A DNA stretch of 64,000 nucleotides from assembly GCA_000381565.1 (NCBI GenBank), contig KB906724.1, positions 10,085-74,084 on the forward strand. Reading direction: 5' to 3'. A program made the position numbers and the translations under genes. Below, one piece after another: positions 26,879-36,348 of this stretch; position 1 is the first letter of the stretch, and each line of letters opens with the position of its first letter. The notes under the pieces are model-generated. The model was not told the DNA's origin. It saw only the letters and a program-made list of their open reading frames with translations, and made no database searches. This DNA comes from Oxalobacteraceae bacterium AB_14. Lineage in GTDB: Bacteria > Pseudomonadota > Gammaproteobacteria > Burkholderiales > Burkholderiaceae_D.

Positions 26879-26907
26879 CTGACCATGGCGGCGCAAGGAG
26901 GTAAAAT
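26879..26907 (+). promoter_or_regulatory. sigma-70-type promoter of pyrC
   Basis: CTGACC (26879-26884), 17-base spacer, TAAAAT (26902-26907). Transcription would start near 26914, downstream of the in-frame ATG at 26906, and so favours the later ATG at 26945 as the true pyrC start. Confidence 0.5.
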
Positions 26908-26944
26908 GGCGGTATTCGCCATTGATAGCCTGAAAGCCGCCGCC

Positions 26945-28012
26945 ATGTCCGACTTCGAACACACCCCAGACAGCATCACCATCACCCGTCCCGACGACTG
27001 GCATTTGCACCTGCGCGACGGCGCCACCCTGGCCAGCGTGCTGCCGCATAGCGCGCGCCAGTTCGGCCGCGCCATCGTGATGCCCAACCTGAAACCGCCG
27101 GTGACCACCACCGCAGCAGCAGAGGCTTATCGCAACCGCATCATGGCGGCTCTGCCGGCGGGCATGAACGGTGCGGCGACCCGATTTGAGCCGCTGATGA
27201 CGCTTTACCTGACCAACAACACGCCGCCGGACGAGATCCTGCGCGCGCAGGAAAGCGGCATCGTCCACGCGGTCAAGCTGTATCCGGCCGGCGCCACCAC
27301 CAACTCGGACGCCGGCGTGACCGACCTGTCCAACTGCTACAAGACGCTGGAGATGATGCAGGAAGTGGGCATGCCCTTCCTGGTCCACGGTGAAGTCACC
27401 GACCAGGACATCGACCTGTTCGACCGCGAAGCCGTCTTCATCGAGCGCGTGATGCGCCCGCTGCGCCGCGACTTCCCGGCGCTGAACATCGTCTTCGAAC
27501 ACATCACCACCAAGCACGCCGCGCAGTACGTGGCGGAAGCGGAAGGCCCGATCGCCGCGACCATCACCGCGCATCACCTGCTGTACAACCGCAACGACAT
27601 CTTCAAGGGCGGCATCCGTCCTCACTACTACTGCCTGCCGGTACTGAAGCGCGAAGAACACCGCCTGGCGCTGGTCACCGCCGCCACCAGCGGCGACGAG
27701 CGTTTCTTCCTCGGCACCGATTCCGCGCCGCACGCGCAGGGCGCCAAGGAAGCCGCCTGCGGCTGCGCCGGTTGCTACACCGCGCTGCACGCGATGGAGC
27801 TGTATGCTGAAGCCTTCGAGCGCGCCGGCGCGCTGGACAAGCTGGAGGCCTTCGCCAGCTTCAACGGCCCGGCTTTCTACAACCTGCCGCGCAACACCGA
27901 CACCATCACGCTCAAGCGCGAGCAGTGGACCCTGCCGGAAACCCTGCCGCTGGCGGACCAGCTGGTGGTGCCGCTCAACGCAGGCGAAACCATCAACTGG
28001 AAAATGGTATAA
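26945..28012 (+). CDS. pyrC: dihydroorotase (type II, PyrC)
   Basis: 355 residues from ATG 26945. Cyclises carbamoyl aspartate to dihydroorotate in pyrimidine synthesis. The zinc site shows in DDWHLHLRD (H20, H22) and the carbamylated Lys in [12 protein letters not shown] (K111), with further ligands in FLVHGEV and FEHITT. An in-frame ATG at 26906 has a perfect AAGGAGGT before it, but the same bases form a promoter -10, so the shorter start is preferred. The DUF3025 gene follows after three bases. Confidence 0.93.
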   Translation: MSDFEHTPDSITITRPDDWHLHLRDGATLASVLPHSARQFGRAIVMPNLKPPVTTTAAAEAYRNRIMAALPAGMNGAATRFEPLMTLYLTNNTPPDEILRAQESGIVHAVKLYPAGATTNSDAGVTDLSNCYKTLEMMQEVGMPFLVHGEVTDQDIDLFDREAVFIERVMRPLRRDFPALNIVFEHITTKHAAQYVAEAEGPIAATITAHHLLYNRNDIFKGGIRPHYYCLPVLKREEHRLALVTAATSGDERFFLGTDSAPHAQGAKEAACGCAGCYTALHAMELYAEAFERAGALDKLEAFASFNGPAFYNLPRNTDTITLKREQWTLPETLPLADQLVVPLNAGETINWKMV

Positions 28013-28015
28013 GCG

Positions 28016-28813
28016 GTGCTGCAAGCGATAGACTGGTCGCGTCCTTGGTACGACTCGGTCCGCATGGCGGCCGGCCAGCTTTCAGCGGACGTGCCCTTCA
28101 TGGACACGTTCAACGCGCAAGCCGCGGCACTGGGCTTGCGCAATCATCTGGGCCTGCCGATCGCCTTCGTGCCGCAGGAGTCTCTGCCTGACGGCACAGC
28201 CTACGAAGCCTTCATCGGCGCCACCGGCGGCGTGCCCACGCGCGACAATCTGCACGACTTCTTCAACGGCCTTGTATGGCTTAGCTTCCCGCGCATTAAA
28301 GTGCAGCTGAACGCCTTGCAGGCGGCGCAGATCGCGCTGGACGGCGTCGGCAAATCGCGCGGCCCCGCGCGTGACGGCGCCACCATCTTCGACGAAAACG
28401 CCGCCTTGCTGGTGGTGCGCGACTGCGCCGCCGGCCATGCGCTGACGGCCGCGCTGCGCGACCATCGATGGCGTGCCGCCTTCATCGAACAGCGCGCCAG
28501 CTTCGGGCCGGACGCGCAGGTATGGCTGTTCGGCCACGCGTTGATGGAGAAGCTGGTCGCGCCGCGCAAGGCGATCACCGCCCACACCCGGGTGGTGGTG
28601 GCCGGCGACGACTTCTTCGGCATGGAGCACGACGCCCGCCGCCACTGGGTCGACGCAACGGTGGCGCAGGACCTGGCCGGGCATGGCCTGAGCACCGCCG
28701 ACTTCACGCCGATGCAGGCGCTGGGCGTGCCGGGCTGGTGGCCGGACCAGGACGACGCTTTCTACAATGACGCAACGGTATTCCGCCCCAAACGCGCACC
28801 AGCGGTAAAATAG
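28016..28813 (+). CDS. DUF3025 family protein
   Basis: 265 residues from GTG 28016. Matches the conserved betaproteobacterial family by HDFFNGLVWLSFPRIKVQLN, TIFDENAALLV and VPGWWPDQ. No enzyme motif is known to me for it; the Asp/Glu/His-rich conserved core hints at a hydrolase but this is a guess. It is co-transcribed with pyrC, three bases apart. Confidence 0.75.
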   Translation: MLQAIDWSRPWYDSVRMAAGQLSADVPFMDTFNAQAAALGLRNHLGLPIAFVPQESLPDGTAYEAFIGATGGVPTRDNLHDFFNGLVWLSFPRIKVQLNALQAAQIALDGVGKSRGPARDGATIFDENAALLVVRDCAAGHALTAALRDHRWRAAFIEQRASFGPDAQVWLFGHALMEKLVAPRKAITAHTRVVVAGDDFFGMEHDARRHWVDATVAQDLAGHGLSTADFTPMQALGVPGWWPDQDDAFYNDATVFRPKRAPAVK

Positions 28814-28857
28814 ATTTTTAACCGACTTCGCCGCCGACGCGGCAGAAAGAGCACGTC

Positions 28858-29853
28858 ATGACGCAGGTAATTCGCTGGGGAATACTCGGCACCGGCAAGA
28901 TCGCCAAGGCTTTCGCCATCGCCTTGCAGGACACGCCCGGCGCCAAGCTGGCCGCCGTTGCTTCGCGCAGTGTAGATAGCGCTACCACGTTCGGTGTCGA
29001 ATATGGTGCGGAGCGCTACCACGGCAGCTATCAGGCGCTGGCGGACGATCCCGAGGTCGATGTCATCTACATCGGCACGCCGCACCCGATGCACCACGAG
29101 AACGCGCTGATGTGCCTTAACGGCGGCAAGGGCGTGCTGGTGGAGAAGTCGTTCACCATGAACCGTCGCCAGGCCGGGGACATCATCAACCTGGCGCGTC
29201 AGAAAAAGCTGTTCGTCATGGAGGCGATGTGGACCCGCTTCATGCCGGCCGTGGTGGAGGCCAAGCGCATCGTCGACAGCGGCGAGATCGGCGTGCCGGC
29301 CAACGTCAGCGCGGACTTCGGTTTTACCGCGGACGCGGGGCCGGAGCACCGGCTGTTCGCGCCGGAGCTGGGCGGAGGCGCGCTGCTGGACCTGGGCATC
29401 TATCCCTTGTCGATGGCGTCGTTCTTCCTCGGTCCGGTGACCGGCGTGAAGGCGCAGGCGGAGATGGGCGCCACCGGCGTCGACATGCAGACCGCGTTCA
29501 CGCTGATGCACAAGGATGGCGGCGTATCGTCGTGCGCGTGCAGCCTGCGTTCGCGCACGCCGACCGAGCTGACCATCTCCGGCACCAAGGGTTTCGTGCG
29601 CCTGCACGACCGCTTCCACAACACCGAGACCATCAGCGTCACGCTGGTGGACGGCGCCTCGCGCAGCGAGCGCACCATCAACCTGCCGCGCAGCGGCAAC
29701 GGCTACACGCATGAAGCGCAGGAAGTGGGGCGTTGCATCCGCGCGGGGCTGATCGAAAGCCCGGTGATGCCGCACGAGGAAACGCTGTCCATCATGGGCA
29801 CGCTGGACGACATCCGCGCGCAGATCGGCCTGAAATACACCTTCGATAACTAA
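28858..29853 (+). CDS. Gfo/Idh/MocA family oxidoreductase
   Basis: 331 residues. Rossmann start WGILGTGKIAKAFA and the catalytic/nucleotide motif GVLVEKSFTMN (the EKP-like position), with MWTRFMPA and LLDLGIYPLSM typical of the dihydrodiol/1,5-anhydro-fructose-reductase branch. NAD(P)-linked sugar or diol dehydrogenase, cytoplasmic; the substrate is not evident. Confidence 0.85.
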   Translation: MTQVIRWGILGTGKIAKAFAIALQDTPGAKLAAVASRSVDSATTFGVEYGAERYHGSYQALADDPEVDVIYIGTPHPMHHENALMCLNGGKGVLVEKSFTMNRRQAGDIINLARQKKLFVMEAMWTRFMPAVVEAKRIVDSGEIGVPANVSADFGFTADAGPEHRLFAPELGGGALLDLGIYPLSMASFFLGPVTGVKAQAEMGATGVDMQTAFTLMHKDGGVSSCACSLRSRTPTELTISGTKGFVRLHDRFHNTETISVTLVDGASRSERTINLPRSGNGYTHEAQEVGRCIRAGLIESPVMPHEETLSIMGTLDDIRAQIGLKYTFDN

Positions 29854-29923
29854 GGCCTTCAAGCGCGGGCGGCGGGAACTGGTTAGAATCGACAGATGTC
29901 GTTTCCACAATCAGGAACCTATC

Positions 29924-31141
29924 ATGTTCGTCGCCACCCGCGCTCCTTCCCTTAGAACCGTCCTGCTGGCCAGCGGTGTCGTCCTGACGCTGGCGATGGG
30001 CGTGCGCCACGGCTTCGGCTTCTGGATGCAGCCCATCTCGCAAGCCAACGGCTGGACGCGTGAAACCTATTCGCTGGCGCTGGCCTTGCAGAATCTGTTG
30101 TGGGGCGCGTTCGGAGCGTTCGCCGGCATGGCGGCGGATCGCTTCGGCACCATGCGCGTGGTGCTGGTGGGCGCGGTCAGCTACATGGCGGGGCTGGTGT
30201 GGATGGCGCTGGTGAAGGACCCCACTTTATTCGTGATTGGCTCGGGCGTGTTCATCGGCCTGGGGCTGGCGTGTACCGCGTTCGGCGCGGTCAGCGGCAT
30301 CATCGGACGCGTGGCGCCGGTGGAGAAGCGTTCCTGGGCGTTCGGCATCTCCGGCGCGGCCAGTTCCTTCGGCCAGTTCTTGATGATGCCGGTGGAGCAG
30401 CAGCTCATTTCCGTAGTGGGTTGGCAGAACGCCTTCTACCTGCTGGCCGGGTTGGTGGTGGCGCTGATGATACCGATGGCCTTCCATCTGCGCGAGCCGG
30501 CGGTGGCGCATGGCGGCGGTCCGCAGCAAAGCGTGCGCGAGGCGATGAGCGAGGCGGTGGGCAACCGCTCCTTCCTGTTGCTGGTGGCGGGGTATTTTGT
30601 GTGCGGCTTCCAGCTGGTGTTCATCGGCGTGCACATGCCGGCGTACCTGAAGGACAAAGGCATCGCCAGTCCGGGCGTGGCGGTGATGGCGCTGGCGCTG
30701 ATCGGCTTGTTCAACATCTTCGGCTCGTACTATGCGGGCAAGCTGGGTGGGCGCTTCCCCAAGCGCTACCTGCTGTCGTCGATCTACTTCACGCGCGCGG
30801 TCGTCATCGGCATGTTCCTGCTGGCGCCGTTGACGCCTTACTCGGTGTATGTGTTTGCGGCGGCGATAGGATTCATCTGGCTGTCGACGGTGCCGCTGAC
30901 GAACGGCATCATCGCCGGCATCTTCGGCGTCAAGCACATGTCGATGCTGGCGGGCGTGGTGTTCTTCTCGCACCAGGTGGGCAGTTTCATCGGCGTTTGG
31001 CTGGCCGGCTACCTGTTCGCGAAGCTGGGCAGCTACGACATCGTCTGGGGCATCGCGATTGGGTTGAGCATCATGGCCGGCCTGGTCAACCTGCCGATCA
31101 ACGAGCGTGCGATCGAGCGCGGCGTCCTGAAGGCGGCCTAG
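29924..31141 (+). CDS. MFS transporter (monocarboxylate/oxalate-formate-like branch)
   Basis: 405 residues, twelve predicted helices, with the loop motif GMAADRFGTMRVVLVGA between helices 2 and 3. The pattern RHGFGFWMQPISQANGWTRE near the start and FGVKHMSMLAGVVFFSHQVGSF near the end are usual for this MFS branch. Substrate unknown. AGGA precedes the ATG. A 38-codon gene follows two bases after the stop. Confidence 0.82.
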   Translation: MFVATRAPSLRTVLLASGVVLTLAMGVRHGFGFWMQPISQANGWTRETYSLALALQNLLWGAFGAFAGMAADRFGTMRVVLVGAVSYMAGLVWMALVKDPTLFVIGSGVFIGLGLACTAFGAVSGIIGRVAPVEKRSWAFGISGAASSFGQFLMMPVEQQLISVVGWQNAFYLLAGLVVALMIPMAFHLREPAVAHGGGPQQSVREAMSEAVGNRSFLLLVAGYFVCGFQLVFIGVHMPAYLKDKGIASPGVAVMALALIGLFNIFGSYYAGKLGGRFPKRYLLSSIYFTRAVVIGMFLLAPLTPYSVYVFAAAIGFIWLSTVPLTNGIIAGIFGVKHMSMLAGVVFFSHQVGSFIGVWLAGYLFAKLGSYDIVWGIAIGLSIMAGLVNLPINERAIERGVLKAA

Positions 31142-31143
31142 CA

Positions 31144-31260
31144 ATGAAAACCTGGCTGCTGCGCGCGGCCGGCGTCCTGGTGCTGGCGCTGGTATTCATG
31201 GCCTACCTGACGCCAGACTTCCTGCTGGACCTCGCCAACCGCTTCTACCTGTGCTTTTAA
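31144..31260 (+). CDS. 38-residue single-helix membrane protein
   Basis: MKTWLLRAAG at the start, then one hydrophobic helix, a YLTPDFLLDLANRFYLCF ending and TAA. The tail with a D-F-x-x-D-L-A-N core and a terminal Cys-Phe resembles short proteins seen in other Burkholderiales, as I recall them. Placed two bases behind the MFS gene, so likely translated from the same mRNA; a partner or regulator of the transporter is possible. The ribosome site is weak. Confidence 0.5.
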   Translation: MKTWLLRAAGVLVLALVFMAYLTPDFLLDLANRFYLCF

Positions 31261-31264
31261 CATC

Positions 31265-31348
31265 GGGGTCAAGTCTGACATTCGGACACGGCCTCTGCCG
31301 TAGCGGCCGCTACGGCAGAGGCCGTGTCCGAATGTCAGACTTGACCCC
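31265..31348. repeat. 84-bp perfect palindrome
   Basis: Two 42-base arms with no mismatch and no spacer, centred between 31306 and 31307 (TAGCGG|CCGCTA). Arms start GGGGTCAAGTCTGACATTCG. It lies between the convergent 38-codon gene and recG, two bases from the recG stop. It may act as a bidirectional terminator or be a REP-type element of RAYT transposases; no T run follows. Confidence 0.95.
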
Positions 31349-31350
31349 AG

Positions 31351-33417
31351 CTAGACTTTGAGGAACTCTTCGCGGCCGCCTAGCCAGCGGGCCAGGTGGG
31401 CTTCGACGGTGGCGGCTTTTTCGGGGGTGTTGGCGTGCAGCAGGTCGTGGGCGACGTCGCGCGCCTGGTCTACCAGCCAGCCGTCCGTCTCCAGGTCGGC
31501 GAAGCGCAGCATCGCCTGGCCGGACTGGCGGGCGCCGAGGAATTCTCCGGGACCCCGGATCTCCAGGTCGCGGCGGGCGATCTCGAAGCCGTCGGTGGTT
31601 TCGCGCATCGTCATCAGGCGCTGCTTGGCGATGCCTCCCAGCGGGCTTTGGTACAGCAGCAGGCAGACCGACGCCGCCGAACCACGTCCCACTCGCCCGC
31701 GCAACTGGTGCAGCTGCGACAGGCCGAAACGCTCCGCATGCTCGATCACCATCAGCGACGCATTCGGCACGTCCACGCCCACTTCGATCACCGTGGTGGC
31801 GACCAGCACCTGCATTTCGTTGGCTGTGAAGGCGTCCATGACCGATTGCTTCTCTGCCTGTTTGAGACGGCCGTGTACCAGCCCTACGTTCAGGTCCGGC
31901 AGCGCTTCGGCCAGCAGCGCGTGCGTGTCCGTCGCGGTTTGCAGTTGCAGCGCCTCCGATTCCTCGATCAGCGGACAGACCCAGTAGATCTGCCGTCCTT
32001 CCAGCGCCGCCGCATGCACACGTTCGATCACTTCATCGCGCCGGTTCTGGTCGATGGCGCGCGTGATGATCGGACTGCGGCCAGGCGGCAGCTCGTCGAT
32101 CACCGATACTTCCAGGTCGGCGTAGTAGGTCATCGCCAGCGTGCGCGGGATCGGCGTGGCCGACATCATCAGTTGGTGCGGCACCGCGCCCTCGACACCC
32201 TTGTTGCGCAAGGTCAGGCGCTGGCCCACGCCGAAGCGGTGCTGCTCGTCGACGATCACCAGCCCCAGGTTGGCGAAGTTGACCGCCTCCTGGATCAGCG
32301 CGTGCGTGCCGATCACCAGCTGCGCCTCGCCCGATTCGATCAGCGCATACGCGGCCAGCTTTTCCTTCTTCTTCAGACTGCCCGTCAGCCATGCGACCTT
32401 GACGCCCAAAGGCTCCATCCACGCGGCGATCTTGCGGAAGTGCTGGTCGGCGAGGATTTCGGTCGGCGCCATCAGCGCAGCCTGGTAGCCGCTGTCGATC
32501 GCCTGCGCGGCGGCCAGCGCCGACACCACCGTCTTGCCGCTGCCGACGTCGCCCTGCAACAGCCGCTGCATCGGATATGGATGGCGCAGGTCGGCGCGGA
32601 TTTCGTTCAGCACGCGCTGCTGCGCGCCGGTCAGCTTGAACGGCAGCGCGGCCTGGAAACTGTCGGACAGCGCACCGATCACCTTCAGCGCCGCCGCGCC
32701 CTTGGAGCGGCGCGCACGCTGCGCGCGCTTAAGCGATAGCTGCTGCGCCAGCAGTTCGTCGAACTTCATGCGTGTCCACGCCGGATGCGAGCGGTCCAGC
32801 AGCGCGTGCTCGTCCACTTGCTGCGGCGGATAGTGCAGCAGCCGCACCGCCGGTTCGAAGTCGGACAGCTGCATCTGTGCGCGCAGCGGCTCCGGCAGCG
32901 TATCGGTCCAGTCGACCCGCTTCATCGCGTCGCCGATGGCGCGCCGCAGTATCGGCTGGGACAGGCCTTCGCCCGACGGATACACCGGCGTCAGGGATGT
33001 CGGCAGCGGCGCGCCTTCGTTGACCACCTTGTAGGCCGGATGCACCATCTCGGCGCCGAAGAAGCCGTGTTTCAGCTCCCCGCGCGCGCGCACCCGTGTG
33101 CCCTCTGCCAGCTGCTTGACCTGGCTGCCGTAGAAGTTCATGAAGCGCAGCTGCAAATCGCCCGTCTCGTCGGCGATATGCACCAGCAGCTGCTTGCGCG
33201 GCTTGTAGGTGATTTCATTCTTGACCACCAGCCCCTCGACCTGCGAGGTCTCGCCGCCGTGCAAACGGGCTTCTTCGATGGTGATAACCTGGGTCTCGTC
33301 CTCGTAGCGCATGGGCAGGTGCAGCACCAGGTCCATATCGGTGTGCAGGCCCAGCTTGGCCAGCTTGGCTTCCGGGCTGACTGTCTTCTTGACGGTTTTG
33401 GCGGTTGAAACAGGCAT
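31351..33417 (-). CDS. recG: ATP-dependent DNA helicase RecG
   Basis: 688 residues from ATG 33417. The N-terminal wedge/OB domain is followed by the SF2 helicase core: Walker A LLQGDVGSGKTVV, DEQH box IVDEQHRFGV, and motif VI QLRGRVGRG, then the TRG-like C-terminal region. Unwinds stalled forks and Holliday junctions. No good ribosome site is seen, and a longer start at 33468 exists. Divergent from queA. Confidence 0.93.
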   Translation of the reverse strand: MPVSTAKTVKKTVSPEAKLAKLGLHTDMDLVLHLPMRYEDETQVITIEEARLHGGETSQVEGLVVKNEITYKPRKQLLVHIADETGDLQLRFMNFYGSQVKQLAEGTRVRARGELKHGFFGAEMVHPAYKVVNEGAPLPTSLTPVYPSGEGLSQPILRRAIGDAMKRVDWTDTLPEPLRAQMQLSDFEPAVRLLHYPPQQVDEHALLDRSHPAWTRMKFDELLAQQLSLKRAQRARRSKGAAALKVIGALSDSFQAALPFKLTGAQQRVLNEIRADLRHPYPMQRLLQGDVGSGKTVVSALAAAQAIDSGYQAALMAPTEILADQHFRKIAAWMEPLGVKVAWLTGSLKKKEKLAAYALIESGEAQLVIGTHALIQEAVNFANLGLVIVDEQHRFGVGQRLTLRNKGVEGAVPHQLMMSATPIPRTLAMTYYADLEVSVIDELPPGRSPIITRAIDQNRRDEVIERVHAAALEGRQIYWVCPLIEESEALQLQTATDTHALLAEALPDLNVGLVHGRLKQAEKQSVMDAFTANEMQVLVATTVIEVGVDVPNASLMVIEHAERFGLSQLHQLRGRVGRGSAASVCLLLYQSPLGGIAKQRLMTMRETTDGFEIARRDLEIRGPGEFLGARQSGQAMLRFADLETDGWLVDQARDVAHDLLHANTPEKAATVEAHLARWLGGREEFLKV

Positions 33418-33546
33418 ATTGGAGCGTTTTTCGGGCACTAGCGTAAAATAGAGGGTTGGCCGCAGCAAAGCAACGCCGGTATTGTACGACTTGCACCGCC
33501 TTCGGGCCTATCCGAATTTTCTTCAACAGTTTCCAGAAGTCCGCAA

Positions 33547-34572
33547 ATGTACTCGCTTTCCGATTTCGATTTTAACTTGCCGCAAGAGCGTATTGCGCAA
33601 TTCCCGCTGCCAGACCGCAGCGCTTCCCGCCTGTTGCACCTGGACGGTGAGCAGATTATCGACCGCCAGTTCGCCGATATCGTCGGCCAGCTGCAGGCGG
33701 GCGACCTGCTGGTGATGAACGATACCCGCGTGCTGAAGGCGCGCTTCTTCGGCGTCAAGGAGAGCGGCGGCAAGATCGAGGCGCTGGTCGAACGCGTGCT
33801 CGACAGCCGCACCGTGCTGGCCCAGGTGCGCGCGTCCAAGTCGCCCGGCCCCGGCGTCAAGATCCGCCTGGCCAACGCCTTCGACGTCACCGTCGGCGAG
33901 CGCGCCGGCGAGTTCTACACCCTGCATTTCGACGCCGACGTGTTCGAGCTGATCGAGGCCCACGGCCGCCTGCCGCTGCCGCCCTACATCGAGCACGATG
34001 CCGACTCGTTCGATGAAACCCGCTACCAGACGGTGTTCAACAAGGTGCCGGGCGCCGTGGCCGCGCCGACCGCCGGCCTGCACTTCGACGAGAAGCTGCT
34101 GGCCGAGCTCAAGGCCAAGGGCGTCAACTTCGCCTACGTCACGCTGCACGTGGGCGCCGGCACCTTCCAGCCGGTGCGCGCCGAGGTGCTGGCCGAGCAC
34201 AAGATGCACACCGAGTGGTACACCATGCCGCAGGAAACCGTGGACGCCGTGCGCGCCACCCGCGCCGCCGGCCGCGATGTGGTGGCGGTCGGCACCACCA
34301 GCCTGCGCGCGCTGGAGTCGGCCTCGCAGAGCGGCCAGCTGGAAGCGGGCAGCGCCGATACCGCGCTGTTCATCACGCCGGGCTACCAGTTCAAGACGGT
34401 CACCCGCCTGATCACCAATTTCCACCTGCCGAAGTCGACCCTGCTGATGCTGGTGTCGGCCTTCGCCGGTTTTGAAGAAATCCGCAAGGCCTACGCTCAT
34501 GCGATCGCTAATGAATACCGTTTCTTCAGCTATGGCGACGCCATGCTGCTGACGACGCAGGAACGCGCTTAA
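33547..34572 (+). CDS. queA: tRNA preQ1(34) S-adenosylmethionine ribosyltransferase-isomerase
   Basis: 341 residues, the usual length. Starts with the family pattern [15 protein letters not shown] and DRSASRLL. Internal [14 protein letters not shown] and C-terminal [17 protein letters not shown] are QueA signatures. Makes epoxyqueuosine in tRNA, the step after Tgt, whose gene follows. Confidence 0.95.
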   Translation: MYSLSDFDFNLPQERIAQFPLPDRSASRLLHLDGEQIIDRQFADIVGQLQAGDLLVMNDTRVLKARFFGVKESGGKIEALVERVLDSRTVLAQVRASKSPGPGVKIRLANAFDVTVGERAGEFYTLHFDADVFELIEAHGRLPLPPYIEHDADSFDETRYQTVFNKVPGAVAAPTAGLHFDEKLLAELKAKGVNFAYVTLHVGAGTFQPVRAEVLAEHKMHTEWYTMPQETVDAVRATRAAGRDVVAVGTTSLRALESASQSGQLEAGSADTALFITPGYQFKTVTRLITNFHLPKSTLLMLVSAFAGFEEIRKAYAHAIANEYRFFSYGDAMLLTTQERA

Positions 34573-34583
34573 CACCCGCCGCC

Positions 34584-34645
34584 CGTCGTTCCCGCGAAAG
34601 CGGGAACCCATGCTGACTATGGATTCCCGCTTTCGCGGGAATGAC
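34584..34645. repeat. REP-like inverted pair, copy 2
   Basis: Hairpins CGTTCCCGCGAAAGCGGGAAC and its inverse TTCCCGCTTTCGCGGGAATG, 8-12 bases apart, between queA and tgt. Confidence 0.85.
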
Positions 34646-34667
34646 AGGAGGTAACAATAAGGAATGA

Positions 34668-35810
<1,143 letters not shown>

Positions 35811-35862
35811 TTTAACTAAAAGTGTTGCAAGTCTTGTAAAAAGATTTATGCCACCCACATAG

Positions 35863-35885
35863 CCGGAAGACCTAGCGCCTTCCGG
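35863..35885. promoter_or_regulatory. hairpin between tgt and yajC
   Basis: CCGGAAG / CTTCCGG stem of seven with a nine-base loop. No T run follows; TAGAAT ten bases downstream could be a -10 for yajC-secDF. It may be a weak attenuator or an operator. Confidence 0.35.
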
Positions 35886-35935
35886 CCAGTGCTAGAATAC
35901 AGCGCTATTTTTTCAAACTATTATCGGAGTCACCT

Positions 35936-36271
35936 GTGTTCATTTCCAACGCTTATGCCCAATCGGCTTCCCCACTCGACGCACTCGGCCTGGGCGGTAA
36001 CCTCACCAGCTTCCTGCCGCTGATCCTGATGTTTGTCGCGATGTACTTCCTGATGATCCGTCCTCAGCAGAAGCGCGCGAAAGAACAGAAGGCCATGATG
36101 GAAGCACTGGCCAAGGGCGACGAAGTCGTGACCGCCGGCGGCGTGCTGGGCAAGGTCTCCAAGGTGACCGACCTGTACGTGACCATCGAAATCTCCAGCG
36201 GCGCCGAAATGACGTTGCAAAAGAATTCCATCACCATGCTGCTGCCTAAGGGCACGCTGAAGGCGCTGTAA
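35936..36271 (+). CDS. yajC: Sec translocase accessory subunit YajC
   Basis: 111 residues from GTG 35936 with GGAG upstream. One membrane helix (FLPLILMFVAMYFLMI) then the RPQQKRAKEQKAM segment and a small soluble domain. It sits before secD and secF as in most bacteria and joins the SecDF complex. Confidence 0.95.
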   Translation: MFISNAYAQSASPLDALGLGGNLTSFLPLILMFVAMYFLMIRPQQKRAKEQKAMMEALAKGDEVVTAGGVLGKVSKVTDLYVTIEISSGAEMTLQKNSITMLLPKGTLKAL

Positions 36272-36291
36272 TCAGCCTCGGCCTTGGCCTC

Positions 36292-36310
36292 GGCCCGCGT
36301 AACGCGGGCC
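36292..36310 (+). terminator. hairpin between yajC and secD, possible attenuator
   Basis: GGCCCGCG-TAA-CGCGGGCC, eight perfect pairs, followed only by TTATT. Strong stem but weak tail, so it may set the yajC to secD ratio or protect the yajC mRNA end. Confidence 0.5.
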
Positions 36311-36348
36311 TTATTGCATCCGACGCCTAACACTGAACGTTGAACAAT

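Noticed and set aside
28806-28811. TAAAAT before the Gfo/Idh gene as a promoter
   Set aside because: No acceptable -35 at 16-18 bp; kept out of the features.
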